From: Jaminaea rosea
Lineage: Eukaryota > Basidiomycota > Exobasidiomycetes > Microstromatales
Assembly (NCBI RefSeq): GCF_003144245.1
Contig: NW_020289990.1
Location: 62,001-126,000, forward strand
Length of the DNA: 64,000 nt
Direction of reading: 5' to 3'
Shown here: piece after piece, positions 34,148 through 44,547 of the stretch
Position numbering within the stretch: the first letter of the stretch is position 1
Layout: the number at the start of each line of letters is the position of its first letter
The notes under the pieces: generated by a model
Databases searched by the model: none
Seen by the model: only the letters and a program-made list of their open reading frames with translations
What the model was told of the DNA's origin: nothing
Translations under genes and position numbers: made by a program

Positions 34148-34486
34148 TGCGAGCTGTAGGCGGGCGTAGGTCGGATAGGGGGCGAAGAGCAGTTGACTTT
34201 ACGGTGGGGGCCAGAAGGAAGAAGAGGAGATGCCCTGGAGCAGCATGGCAAGCAACTTATCTCGAGGCGACGTACGGTCTCCGGTCCACGACGTCATGCC
34301 CTGTACCCCAAGGCATACGCGGCTAGCGATACGGCAGCGAAGAGGCTCAGCGCACGAGGGCTATTTCAATTGCGATCCGCACGTCTTGACGTACGGCGTG
34401 AGGTGTCTCTGAGGCGCAAGGTGACAAGGTGACTGGATTTTCAAAATGCCCAAGAGAGTAAATACAGTGTAGTCTACGTATCGCGC
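34148..34486. other. Intergenic: member B promoter and ADP1-like gene 3' end
   Basis: A 339-bp gap upstream of member B. No gene seen. Confidence 0.4.
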
Positions 34487-37400
34487 CTAGCGTCTGTCTC
34501 TCATCCTCCACCACACAGCCCCAGCGAGCAAAAGCGCGTACCCAACCGTGAAGCCTAGCGCGAGCACCAAGAGGTCGCGATAATAGCTTCCTGTGAGCGA
34601 GAACAGTCCTGGCGCGATCAACTCTGCACTGAGCCCCACGGGCACGCCGCCGACTCTATCATTGACCTGCAGCCCCTTAATCTCATGCTGCGTCACTCCC
34701 TCCAGCGCGTACTTCATGGGCGCCAGCCACTGGATCCAGCGCAGCACGGGTGGGATGGTGGAGAGATTGAGGAGGAAGCCGCCGAACGCAATGTTCAGCA
34801 GAATGAAGGTCGAGGCGCCCAGGATGGAGAGGGAGAGGTTGGTGAATAGGGAACCGAGCAGAAGCATGTATAAGGTCGTGTCGATGTAGAATATCAGGGC
34901 GAGGAGGAGATACTCGAAGAAGCTCGCGGCGGAGGAACGGAGGCCGACCATCCAGTAGAGGATGGTTGAGAGGAGCAGACCGGGGATGAGGCGCAGGAAT
35001 ACGATGTCGTAGGTGCCGTGCGCGACTAGGAAGGCCCAGGGTGAGTAGAGCCCGTCGGATCGCTCGCGCGCCATGAGTGGTCGGACGGCGTGGATGCTTG
35101 TCATGGCTGACATGCTAGCGAAGAGCATGAGCATGAAAAGGAAGTAGAGGGAACCCTGCGCGAGGTGAAAAGGAGGGGGGGGGGGGGGGGGGGGGAGGCG
35201 GGGATGGGGTCGGGGTCAGCGAAAGTCTACGCGAAAGCTCGTGCTGCGGGACGCCCCCCATCACTCACGACTCTATTCTGAAATCCGCTGATCGTTGTCG
35301 CGACATGGAAGAAGGCTCCGCCCACGATGAGTCCAAGCACAATGTGCCCAACCAAGTGCGCCAGAGGGCCAGCCGCATCCCGCTTAGCAGTGGAGAGGTA
35401 GCGACGCGTGAGTGCTCGGACCTGTGTAAACCAGGTAGTCGTCGTGCTGGTCGTCCTTGGAATCATCTGTCCAGTCTGTGCGACTGCAGCCTCTCGCTTG
35501 GGCGACGAGCCTCCGCTGTGATCCTCCTGCCTTGTGCCACTCGTACGCATCGCGATCTCGAGTAGATGATCCGCAACATTATGTCCCCTCGGGCACGGGT
35601 GGCCCATCGTTTCCTCGCACCAACGCATTGCCTCTCCTGGTGGACCGGCGTACAAGGTCCGACCCGCAGAGAGAAGGATGGCTTGGTCGAGCATGTGGAA
35701 CATCTGAGAGCTGGGCTGGTGGAGAGTAAGGATGACCGTCGTCCCTGCGCCTCCTTCGTGATCACCGCTCGCCAGCTGACGGAGAGCCATCATGACCCTT
35801 GCGGCATTGTAGGCATCTAGGCCGGAGAGGGGTTCGTCGAGCACAAGGATCCTAGGACGAGCCACGAGAGCGATGCCGATGCTGACCCGCCTCTTCTCTC
35901 CGCCTGAGATACCACGCCTGCCTCGCTCCCCGATGATGGAGTCAGCCACTGCCCCAAGCCCCAGCGTGGTGATGACGGATTGGACAATGCCTCTCTTCTC
36001 CTCTTCTGGCACGTTATCGGGCAATGTGAGCTCGGCAGCGAAGCGTAGGGCCTCACGGACAGTGGAATAGGCAGGTAGTTGGTCCTCTTGATCGACAAAG
36101 GCGAGAAGACGTCGCCCAGGCGAGGTGGCGGAGAGGTCTTCTCCTGCTCCGTCGAGACGAATATTGCCCTTGAATGCTCCGCTCTTCTCCTTGCCTGCCA
36201 GAAGCTCCACGAGTGTCGTCTTGCCTGCGCCGGAGGGGCCCAGAATGGCTACAAGGGACCCCGGTGGGGCGTGGCCTGAAACGTGATGGAGGATATGCCC
36301 GTGTGCTGCGGCGGTGTCGAGAGATGGCAGCGTCTCTCCCGCCGTCTTCTCTTGATGTGGCGACTCGGCATCATCGTGCAAAGGGGCCGAGGTCTTGCTC
36401 CCTCCAAGCCACTTCGGGGCAGCCTTGCGAGAGACCCTGTAGTCCACGTCCTCCCATGCCACGCCCACAGCTCTCACCGCCTCGCCGCCTTTGGGACGTC
36501 GTTGAGCGCGCCGACGCTGCCACCAGCCGCAGAGAAGCAGCCCGAGCAGTGCAGCCACGACGACGCAAAGCACGGTGATACCGCCAATGACAGGACCTGA
36601 AAGTGTATCGTCCTTCTCCTTGGCTTGTGCAGACTTGGATTCGGAGGAGAGCCAGAAGGCTGAGAGCTCTGACTGCGTGACGCAGGATGAGAAGGTGCAC
36701 TGCGCGCAGGGGAGAGGGAGGGGTGAGCTTTGCACGCCTCCGCCGTCGTACTGGCTGCTGGCGGCGACTCACATCCTCAAGCGGTAGGCCCGCCTCACCA
36801 AGATACGTGGTGAGCTGCCCGCCCTTGAATTGGCACTTGGTCTTGCCATCCTCGCCGTAGTCACACGGCATGCTCAGCGTCCCGCTCAACTGATTCACGA
36901 TGCCTTCCATGGCGATGCCTCCCCCATTCCCACTGCACATCGCCGTCGTCGGGGGACAGTAGCACTTCAATTCACTACAAGTCCAGACATCGCTGCCTCC
37001 GCTGCCTCCCGTCGAGACAGGCGTGGTCGAGTTGGTCGACGAGCAATTGGACGCTTGACAGTAGTACTGCATCACCCCATCTAGCCAGACTTGCGAGGTG
37101 GTTGTGCCCCCGACTGCTGGCCAGCTGGGCAAGCCGGTGAGGGTGGTGTTGTCCGGCTGAACGACCTTTGTCATGGTCATTACGATGCTCTTTCCCGGGT
37201 AAAAGGTGGACAACGTGGGCTGGTTGATGTTGCATTGCAGCTGCGTCGTGCTGATTGGGCGCGGGCCTTGGTGGCAGGTGAGCGTCTCACCTGCTGCTGG
37301 ACGAATGTTGAGACTAGTAGCAGCGGTACCGCAGGAGTCGGCCGACTGACAGATGTTGCAATTCAGCCCGCCAAAGCCGTCGGTACAGCGTGGACATGTT

Positions 37401-37552
37401 GCGACATTTGCTGGCTTGAGTGAGCGTGAAGAGGGTGGGACGAACGTCGAGTTGCACGTTGCGCTTTGACAGTCGTCTCCCCCTAGCCCTGGTGGGCACG
37501 AGTGGTAGAGGGAGAGTGTCGAGTTGGAGTAGCGCGGCGTAGTGTTCGCCAT
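34487..37552 (-). CDS. ADP1: ADP1-like ABC transporter (ABCG half-transporter with Cys-rich N-terminal domain)
   Basis: Three exons, 36773-37552, 35269-36699 and 34487-35155; 959 aa. The N-terminal extracellular part is Cys-rich with EGF-like turns (CPRCTDGFGGLNCNICQ) and ends before a membrane helix (VIGGITVLCVVVAALLGLLL). The ATPase has Walker A LGPSGAGKTTL, signature ISGGEKRRVSIG and Walker B ILVLDEPLSGLD, then HQPSSQMFHMLD. A C-terminal membrane domain of about six helices follows. The layout matches yeast ADP1, whose substrate is unknown. The frame is open above ATG 37552 but without an ATG, and no signal peptide is visible, so an upstream exon could be missing. Intron 2 holds a G21/C21 run. 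Confidence 0.88.
35175..35195. repeat. G21 homopolymer (C21 on the sense strand of the ABC gene)
   Basis: Twenty-one consecutive G on the plus strand. On the sense strand it is a C21 run inside intron 2 of the ADP1-like gene, ending 19 nt before the CAG acceptor, where the polypyrimidine tract is expected. The run length may be a sequencing estimate. Confidence 0.85.
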
Positions 37553-38058
37553 GCTGTCTCGCAGCTGTCGTGCTGGCGACGGTGCTGGTGGTGAGGAGGT
37601 CAAGATGATCAGCAAGGGCTGCCGGGCCTATATGCCATTGCCGTGTCCGTGGCCGGCGGGGAGCAGCAGCCACCCACTTTTGAAGCTCAAGCGGCAGCGG
37701 AGATGGACAGGCGGGACGGGCCTGCATCAGGCAAAGGCAGCCCAGAGGGCGGGCCGTGGCTGCTCTGTTGCTGGCCTACCGCTTCACGACGGCGCTCCTT
37801 CCGAGTGAATGGTATTGGTGATGATGAGTGGTGAAGAGCTTTCGTCGATGGGGTGTGGGGTCGAAGGTAGCGAGCATGGCGTGTGGGGAAGCTCGGACTG
37901 CTACCACCTGCACCTCTCTGAGGCTGCAGCTTGCTTGCATGGTGCGCCACGTGGCCTTGTGTTGGTCTCCGCCCCTCATCGTCCGACGCGCGACTTGACT
38001 GATACACCCGGTCTCACCTCGCAATCTCACCTCCTCATCCTGTACGGGCGCCGCCAGC
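37553..38058. promoter_or_regulatory. Divergent intergenic region, ADP1-like / ARP1
   Basis: A 506-bp gap between two start codons facing apart; both promoters should be here. It could also hold a missing first exon of the ABC transporter (a signal peptide is expected but not seen). No motif is recognised. Confidence 0.35.
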
Positions 38059-39877
38059 ATGCCCGCCGCGGAGTTCGATGATGTCTTGACCAACCAGCCG
38101 GTAGTCATAGACAACGTGAGCTAGCCTTTGCCATTCCTACACTCCTCGTCGCCCATACTGACACCCCCTCACCTTCACACACACCGGCAGGGCTCTGGCA
38201 CCCTCAAAGCCGGATTCGCGGGCTCCTCCCTCCCAACGACGTACTTCCCCTCATGCGTAGGCCGACCAAAACACGAGAGATGCATGGCCGGTGCGGTAGA
38301 GGGTGACCTCTTCATCGGCAGACGGGCGCAAGAGCTGCGTGGGCTGCTGAAGATCAAGTACCCGGTGGAGCACGGCATCGTGACGGATTGGGAGGACATG
38401 GAGCGCATCTGGGCGTGGACGTATGCCGAAGAATTGAGGACATTGAGTGAGGAGGTGAGTCGGAGACGACATGGAGAGGACAGAAGAGGCTGCTGCGCTG
38501 ACTACTTTGCGACCACTCTGCCCGCCCGCAGCACCCGGTCCTTCTCACGGAGGCGCCCCTCAACCCGAGGTCAAATAGAGAGACGGCAGCCCAGATCTTC
38601 TTTGAGACGTTCAACGTACCAGCCATGTTCACTAGCGTGCAGGCGGTGCTCAGTCTGTGAGCAGAGCGAGTGAAAGGATATGCAGAGCAGTCTCTGACGC
38701 TGACAATCGCCCGCCCTCGTCGTCGGTCCTCGCAGATACTCCTCCGGCAGTGAGATCGACGCGGCGCCCTTCCTACCACTCAGCCAATACTGATCCTTAG
38801 TCCTTTCTTTCGCACACAGGAACAACAGGCCTCGTCCTTGACTCTGGCGATGGAGTGACGCACTCAGTCCCCGTCTTTGAAGGGTTCTCGATGCCCCACG
38901 CCATCCGACGAATAGACCTCGCAGGGCGCGACGTCACTGATCACCTCCAACTGCTCCTCCGCGGCGCCGGCTACGATATGAAGACGAGCGCGGAGAAAGA
39001 GGTGGTGAGGGGCCTCAAGGAGGAGGCGTGCTTCCTCCGAGCGGCTAGTGCGAGCGGGAGCAGCGCAGGGGGCGGAGGCTCAGTAGCGGCGGCTGCGGCT
39101 GCGGCTGGGTCAAAGAATGAGCCGACGAGGATCGAGGAGTTCAAGTTGCCGGATGGGAATACAATCAAGGCGAGTCATCCGCCCATAGCCCATTGGCTTC
39201 CCTCTCTTCATGCTGACCGTCCAATCCTCACACTCGCACAGCTCGGCGCTGAACGTCACCTCGCACCGGAGATCCTCTTCAACCCAGACCTGGTCGGCTC
39301 AGAATACACGGGCGTGCACCAACTGGTAGTGGACAGCATCAATCGCGCGGACTTGGATCTGAGGAAGAGCTTGTTTGCCAACATTGTGTTGAGCGGAGGG
39401 ACGACATTGATGAAAGGTGGGTATCGGCGTAGGGTCAATTGACTGTCGAGCTGATGCTGACGGGGACGGTACGCCTTCTCACTTTGACCACACACAGGCT
39501 TCGGTGACCGACTGCTGGCAGAGGTCAAGCGACTGGCGCTGAGGGATATGAAGATCAAGATCTATGCGCCGCCAGAGAGAAAGTATTCCGTGTGGATCGG
39601 AGGGAGCATCCTCGCGTCGTTGTCGACCTTCAAGAAGGTGAGTGGGCGAGGGGCAGGCAGGAGGTGGAAAGAAGCGGAGAGAAAGCTGACTACATTTCTG
39701 TCGAATGTGTCACTATCGCCATTGCGCTGCGCAGATGTGGGGTAAGTACGATTGCCTTTGCTGGCCTGCAGAGAAGGAGCATGCTGACCCACCCTTCCCC
39801 ACCTCGCACAAACAGTCTCCGCCGAGGACTACGCAGAAGACGGGGAGGTCATCTTCAAGAAGATGGCATCATTTTAG
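38059..39877 (+). CDS. ARP1: Actin-related protein 1 (centractin), dynactin filament subunit
   Basis: Nine exons: 38059-38115, 38191-38454, 38532-38656, 38736-38749 (14 nt), 38820-39169, 39242-39416, 39498-39637, 39735-39741 (7 nt) and 39816-39877; 397 aa. ARP1 forms the short filament of dynactin, which links dynein to cargo. Actin-fold marks: [84 protein letters not shown] and [20 protein letters not shown]. Compared with animal ARP1 there is a Ser/Gly/Ala-rich insert (about residues 225-250). Intron 5 starts AAG|gcgagt, a GC donor forced by the frame. Confidence 0.95.
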
Positions 39878-40007
39878 CGGCGCGAGCGCTCCTATACGCT
39901 TTCTGTGCTTTTCCGACCATACAATGTTACCCAATGCTTTTCCCCCGCCCTTTCTTGCCTCGCATCCTCGTATCCATCGCTACTCTCAATCGCGTTCCCC
40001 AGCGCCC

Positions 40008-40685
40008 TCACTTCCTCTTCTTCTCTCCACCAGCGGGGCTCCCCCTCCCAACTCCCAAGAACCACATCGATCGCGCAGTGAAAAGCCCCAACGTGGCAAG
40101 CACATTTCCAGCCAACAAGCCATTCCACCTCTGGGGCTGACTGACCAGCGCAAACCAGAATCGCCCGTCCTTTCTCCCCACGGGTGGCAGGAAGAAGAGG
40201 GTGACGCCAATGTGCACCAGATCAGCTATGGCGAGGGCTGCGAGGTAGTTGCGGATGATGAGCTCCATTGTGGAGCGAGGCAGGGAGTTGGGGCTGAAAG
40301 AGCGAAGAGTGGAGAAGAGGAAGAGGGAGACGAGGGCGAGGAGGAGGTAGCCTGGCGCGAAGCGAAACGAAGGAAGAAAGGAATGTCAGTCAGTGCTTTC
40401 ATTCCGCAAGCCGTGCCCGCAGCCGTACTTACAGCTTCCTAGTTGAGCAAGTCCCATCCTGGCCTCATCACTTGGCTTGCCGCTCAACAATGCTCCACCA
40501 GTGGCTTCACCTACCACTCCCTTGACGAAGGCTGCTGCACTCCCCTTCATCTCTAGCGGGATCAAGTCACGATAGAAGCCATCCGTGTCGAGTAGCGCGA
40601 AGTAGGCGCCTGCGAGGGTGGAGACGGGTTCGAGGAGGCCAAAGAAGATGTACCAGGGAGCAGGTAAAGGGGTGAGCTGGGACAT
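40008..40685 (-). CDS. Four-helix membrane protein, DUF7704-like (second copy)
   Basis: Two exons, 40433-40685 and 40008-40351; 198 aa. Start MSQLTPLPAPWYIFFGLLEP with PVSTLAGAYFALL is the family opening also seen at 24604. Further helices: YLLLALVSLFLFSTL, YLAALAIADLVHIGVTLFFL and WNGLLAGNVLATLGLFTARS. The tail is Lys/Arg-rich (GGEKKRK), like an ER-retention-type end. Function unknown. It is convergent with ARP1, 130 bp from its stop. Confidence 0.72.
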
Positions 40686-40825
40686 GGTTGGTGATGTAAA
40701 ATGAGAGGATGAGGGGATGGAAGGGAGGAGGAGCGAGGAGGTGAAAGGCAAAGACAGGGTGAGAAGCACGGCCCGTGCGTGATTCCGCACTTTGCTTCAC
40801 GTGGGCGCAAGGTGAAGGGGCGGAA

Positions 40826-40849
40826 GTCGAAGCGTCGAAGCGTCGAAGC
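40826..40849. repeat. Three tandem copies of GTCGAAGC
   Basis: Perfect 8-bp unit repeated three times in the 236-bp divergent promoter between the second DUF7704-like gene and the acidic protein gene. Confidence 0.85.
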
Positions 40850-40921
40850 GGGGACCTTGTGGAGGCGGCTTTGTTTGGCGACTTCTCTTTCCGTGGCTTC
40901 ATCCTCAGCCTCCGCCACACA

Positions 40922-42364
40922 ATGACAATGGCTTCGGGAGCAGGTTTCTTTCTTGAGCCAACAGCCCATGCTCCACCGCGTAACACGGTCTCGACCTCTG
41001 TTGGTAGCTCAACAACATCCGCATCGCCGCGGGAGCCATTGCGTCTCTCCCCCTCCCAGCTGACGCGACTTCGCTCCCATTTGGACGACGCCCTACTCAG
41101 CATCCAGCGTCGCTACGCCAGACGATTCCATGATGCCTCTTCATCCTCTTCTCACGCCTCAGATCCCAGCGCCTCCGCTCCACCTCTCAACACGCTGCAA
41201 CGGTATTGCTCCGCCTGGACGACAGACATCCTACCCCTCGTGACGCGTATAGATCCTTACGGAGCTGCGCAGACCACCACCGCGCTCGCGTATGCGATGG
41301 CTGTAACGGATAGCGTTGGGGTGGGCATCGCCGGCTACGACCTGCCGACGGAGTCATCGGAATCATCGATCGCCCTTCAGTCGGCGCTACAATTGCTCGG
41401 CCTCATCGATGCCCTCTGGTCCGCTCTCCTCGTTGGACGCTCTCTCTCCCTTCCCCTCGCTCAGCGACGGATACGCGCCCGCCTCGCTCCCTCCCACACC
41501 GCAGCGGAAGGGGAAAACGAGGAAGCTGAGATGCAGAGACGAACTGAACGTTCCATGCGCGATAGTGATCCCATCACCGGCTCGCTCGGCACACGCACCA
41601 CGAGCGCGACGGATCGGGTGCGGCTGCGTAATCTGCTGATCGATAGGCGTGAGGCCTTGAGCAGGTGGATGGGGGAGCAGGGTGGTGTAGCTATGCCAGA
41701 GGAGGAAGATGGATGGGAGAGGGAGCAGCGTGCGCTGAGGCAGGAAGCAGGGAGAGGGGAGAACAGGAGAAGAGAAGAAGAGAGCAGAAAGGCAGAGGCT
41801 GAGTCGCAGCAACTTGACGGCATACAAGGGGATCAAGATGAGAAAGAAGACGAGGACGATGACGAGGATGAGGAAGCTGGATTGGAAGAAGTTGATGTCC
41901 CTCGGCCAAATGACCAGTACGCCGACGACGGCGAGGAAGACTTCGCAGGCGATGGGAGCCGAAGTCATTTTCGAGACCTCTTTGCGCGTAAACTCGACCC
42001 TGATGAGGACGACAGCGAGGACGAGGTAGAGGAAGAGGAAGGGGAAGAGGTCGGTGAAGAGCAGGCAGAACGGAGCGAGACCACACAGGGAGAAGAGGAT
42101 GAGGCTGCAGCAAGGGTGAAGCGGCGTCGCCTGGACGAGTCACCAAACGACAACGCCAATGGCGCCTCACCACCACCTCCCACCGTGAACGCACCACTTC
42201 CTCCTCGTACTTCACCGCCGCCTGCTACCTCCTCGACCTCGAGTGGCTTCGCCATCCCTCGCGACACGCTTTCCCTTCAACGACTCACGACGCACATCTT
42301 CTCCCGCTCGCTAGCCACGCTGGAAAGATTGGACGCTGCAGCCAGCGCAGCGAATGAGAGATAG
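40922..42364 (+). CDS. Acidic protein of unknown function
   Basis: One exon, 480 aa, start MTMASGAGFFLEP. Residues about 35-185 look folded: LSPSQLTRLRSHLDDALLS, IQRRYARRF, LQRYCSAWTTDILPLVTRID, and LQSALQLLGLIDALWSALLV. A central helical, charged region (WEREQRALRQEAGRGENRRR) leads to very acidic runs (for example DEKEDEDDDEDEEAGLEEVD). A basic patch RVKRRRLDE near 395 could be a nuclear signal. The C-terminal end folds again (TLSLQRLTTHIFSRSLATLE). I do not recognise it; a nuclear role is likely. Confidence 0.65.
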   Translation: MTMASGAGFFLEPTAHAPPRNTVSTSVGSSTTSASPREPLRLSPSQLTRLRSHLDDALLSIQRRYARRFHDASSSSSHASDPSASAPPLNTLQRYCSAWTTDILPLVTRIDPYGAAQTTTALAYAMAVTDSVGVGIAGYDLPTESSESSIALQSALQLLGLIDALWSALLVGRSLSLPLAQRRIRARLAPSHTAAEGENEEAEMQRRTERSMRDSDPITGSLGTRTTSATDRVRLRNLLIDRREALSRWMGEQGGVAMPEEEDGWEREQRALRQEAGRGENRRREEESRKAEAESQQLDGIQGDQDEKEDEDDDEDEEAGLEEVDVPRPNDQYADDGEEDFAGDGSRSHFRDLFARKLDPDEDDSEDEVEEEEGEEVGEEQAERSETTQGEEDEAAARVKRRRLDESPNDNANGASPPPPTVNAPLPPRTSPPPATSSTSSGFAIPRDTLSLQRLTTHIFSRSLATLERLDAAASAANER

Positions 42365-42869
42365 CCAGTCCTAGATGCAAAGGCGCTCAAGGGCAATGGC
42401 TCGGCGTCTCTCTCAGGGCACCACGCATCTGCTTGGGCGACGTGAGCGACAATGAGCAGGAGTGGCAAAATTGCGTTGCGATGCCAAAGACGTCAGCCGA
42501 TGACATTGGGCACCCTCATTCATTGGTGGCACTTGATTCAAGGTGTGGCATGGCATAGGCCGGCCAGGAGGTGGGCAGCAAGTAAAGCGGCTGAACTTCG
42601 CACTAGATTGAAGGCCAATCGACTTTAGATTGGTGGAGCAATCAAGCCAGAGGTGGTTCAGTCTGCGCACCCCATCGTTCGATGAAACGGCTGATCATTT
42701 GGCAGGCCCTTACCCCACCGAGGCACATCAGGGGCACCAGTCGCCTGTTGGGAAGGAAAAATCAGCGAGAGGACAGGCAAAGAGTCAGCAGCAGCGAGGA
42801 GCAGCTTTGGCGTGAAATACTCACGATATGGTCCAGCCTGTGTGGGGCCGAGACGGATAAGATGACGCT
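42365..42869. other. Intergenic between convergent genes
   Basis: A 505-bp gap between the stop of the acidic protein gene and the stop of member C. No gene seen. Confidence 0.4.
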
Positions 42870-43401
42870 TCAGCTATGGACACGACACACCATGCGAGCT
42901 AGACTGGTCCTCACCCCGAAGCACTCTCCCGCATTTTCGACAACAGCACATTCGCTGCAACGCTTCTCCGTACCACTGCACACCTTGCCTAGCTGGATGC
43001 TTGACTTGAAGCTATCACTGCGAGCAAAGAGAGGCAGAGCGACGAACTCGTCAACCCTCTTTCCGCGCGTCTACCTTGCCGCCCACACGGGGCTGACGCA
43101 CCAATTCGCTTGGATTTGAATGCTTGTCGTCGTCGAAGTATCGCCACTAATGGCGAGTCCTCCAACCGAGCAGCCACTGCTTGGAAAGCTCTTAGTGAGC
43201 GCACGATACTGTAGACGAAACAAACTTGACTCACTCGTCTGAGTAGCATTTTCCTGCGAGCGAACACGGCGTGTTCAGACGTCAGCTGCCGAGCATAGGA
43301 CTTGTCAAAATAGCCAACCTACCAACTTCCTGGTTCTCAGCTTGGACAAGCAGTGCCTGAGAGGCCGCGAGTAAGGCAAAGGTCGTGAATGTGAGATGCA
43401 T
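42870..43401 (-). CDS. Small secreted cysteine-rich protein, family member C
   Basis: Four exons, 43323-43401, 43235-43253 (19 nt), 43102-43176 (75 nt) and 42870-43017; phases 1, 2, 2; 106 aa. Signal peptide MHLTFTTFALLAASQALLVQ, cleavage near QAEN. Eight cysteines spaced 5, 22, 12, 6, 2, 8 and 11: GKCYSDDGC, QANCDSFKSS, GKVCSGTEKRCSEC, AGEC and MVC. CxSFK and LCSGT/VCSGT link it to members D, E and F. Exon 2 and exon 3 have exactly the same lengths as in member F (19 and 75 nt), about 14 kb away. Extracellular; function unknown. Confidence 0.75.
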
Positions 43402-44547
43402 GGTGGATTAAGGAGGCGGGGAAAGGTTGTAGTGAAGAGGCAACAAGTGACGAACGAGGCCGAGGACACTCCAGCAGTCAGCGGCCAGCTCGATGAATGC
43501 TCATACCCTTCGACCCTCTGTCCCCTTGCGTGAACCGCTCGTCGTACTTGCTCGAGCATCCCGGCACGTTCCAAGTCGGCATTGTCCAAAGAGAAACGAC
43601 GGCGGAATGACGCGGCGGAAAATGAAGTGAAGCTTACTAGCCGCTCTGAAGTAGAAGGAGGAAGCTAATGAGATGAACTGTAGTGATGAGCAGGAGAGCA
43701 CGGTCCTTCACGCGGCGAGCTTCGTTGAGCACGGCCGCATAGCTGAAGGGAATGATCCTCAATGTCCGTTACGGCCGTGCTCTGAACACCGGCTTCGCTG
43801 ATTGAGGCGTTGAAGCGGAGTACCGTGACACAAGGATGACCGGCCGCTTGATTGCGTACGGCACCCCGGAAGGTGTCAAAGTCAAGTCGTCCGACCGAAT
43901 TCGAGCCAGTCTAAGACATCGCGAGCCAGAACGGAGGAAGCTGCGAAGCGGTAGCGCTCGCAACGACTCGGCTTGTGTCTCGCGCGCTCATTTACACGCT
44001 TCGTCTCCTTGGAACGCGTCTGACTGCCCCAGCCCGCCAACACGTGCAAAGTGCCTCGCAACGCCTTTTGCCCCCGACGCATCCCCTCAAGAACGGTGCG
44101 CAAGGATCAAAACACCGGCGGGGGGGCCACAATGCCTGGATAGCCCAGCGGTCTGGTCGAGACGAAGGACGCTTCGTAACCAGGACGACGCTGGCAGGCT
44201 TGCGCCCCCCCGCCAGGCCCGGCCGGAACTGAGTTGCGCCGAGACGAGACGTGAAACGCGACCTTGACAACTACTTCAAAGCGTTCGCCGATGAAATGTT
44301 GCCCGAGCCCGAGTGCGAGTGATCGAACACGAGGCCGGTATCGTCCGGGTCGTCGTCGCCAAGCGAAAGGTGGATGTAGGCCCTATGAGGCGCGAACCAC
44401 CTTTTTTTTCGTGTGTCAGACACGAATGAAGGTGTGGCTGGTATAGAGGCGTGGTATTCGAAGCAGCTGTGAGATGAAGTGTGGGTGGATGAATCGACAA
44501 GGATGAGAAGGGATGGAGGGAGCCGAGGGCAGGTCGTTGTTACGCGC
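43402..44547. other. Intergenic, 1.1 kb without a gene
   Basis: Upstream of member C and downstream of GTR1. It contains a perfect hairpin ACGAAG-GACG-CTTCGT near 44162-44178. Overlapping open frames on both strands look like composition effects. No tRNA could be fitted. Confidence 0.4.

Noticed and set aside
44130-44210. tRNA-like stretch with a perfect hairpin
   Set aside because: The stem-loop is a simple ACGAAG/CTTCGT hairpin; no T-arm or acceptor stem fits.
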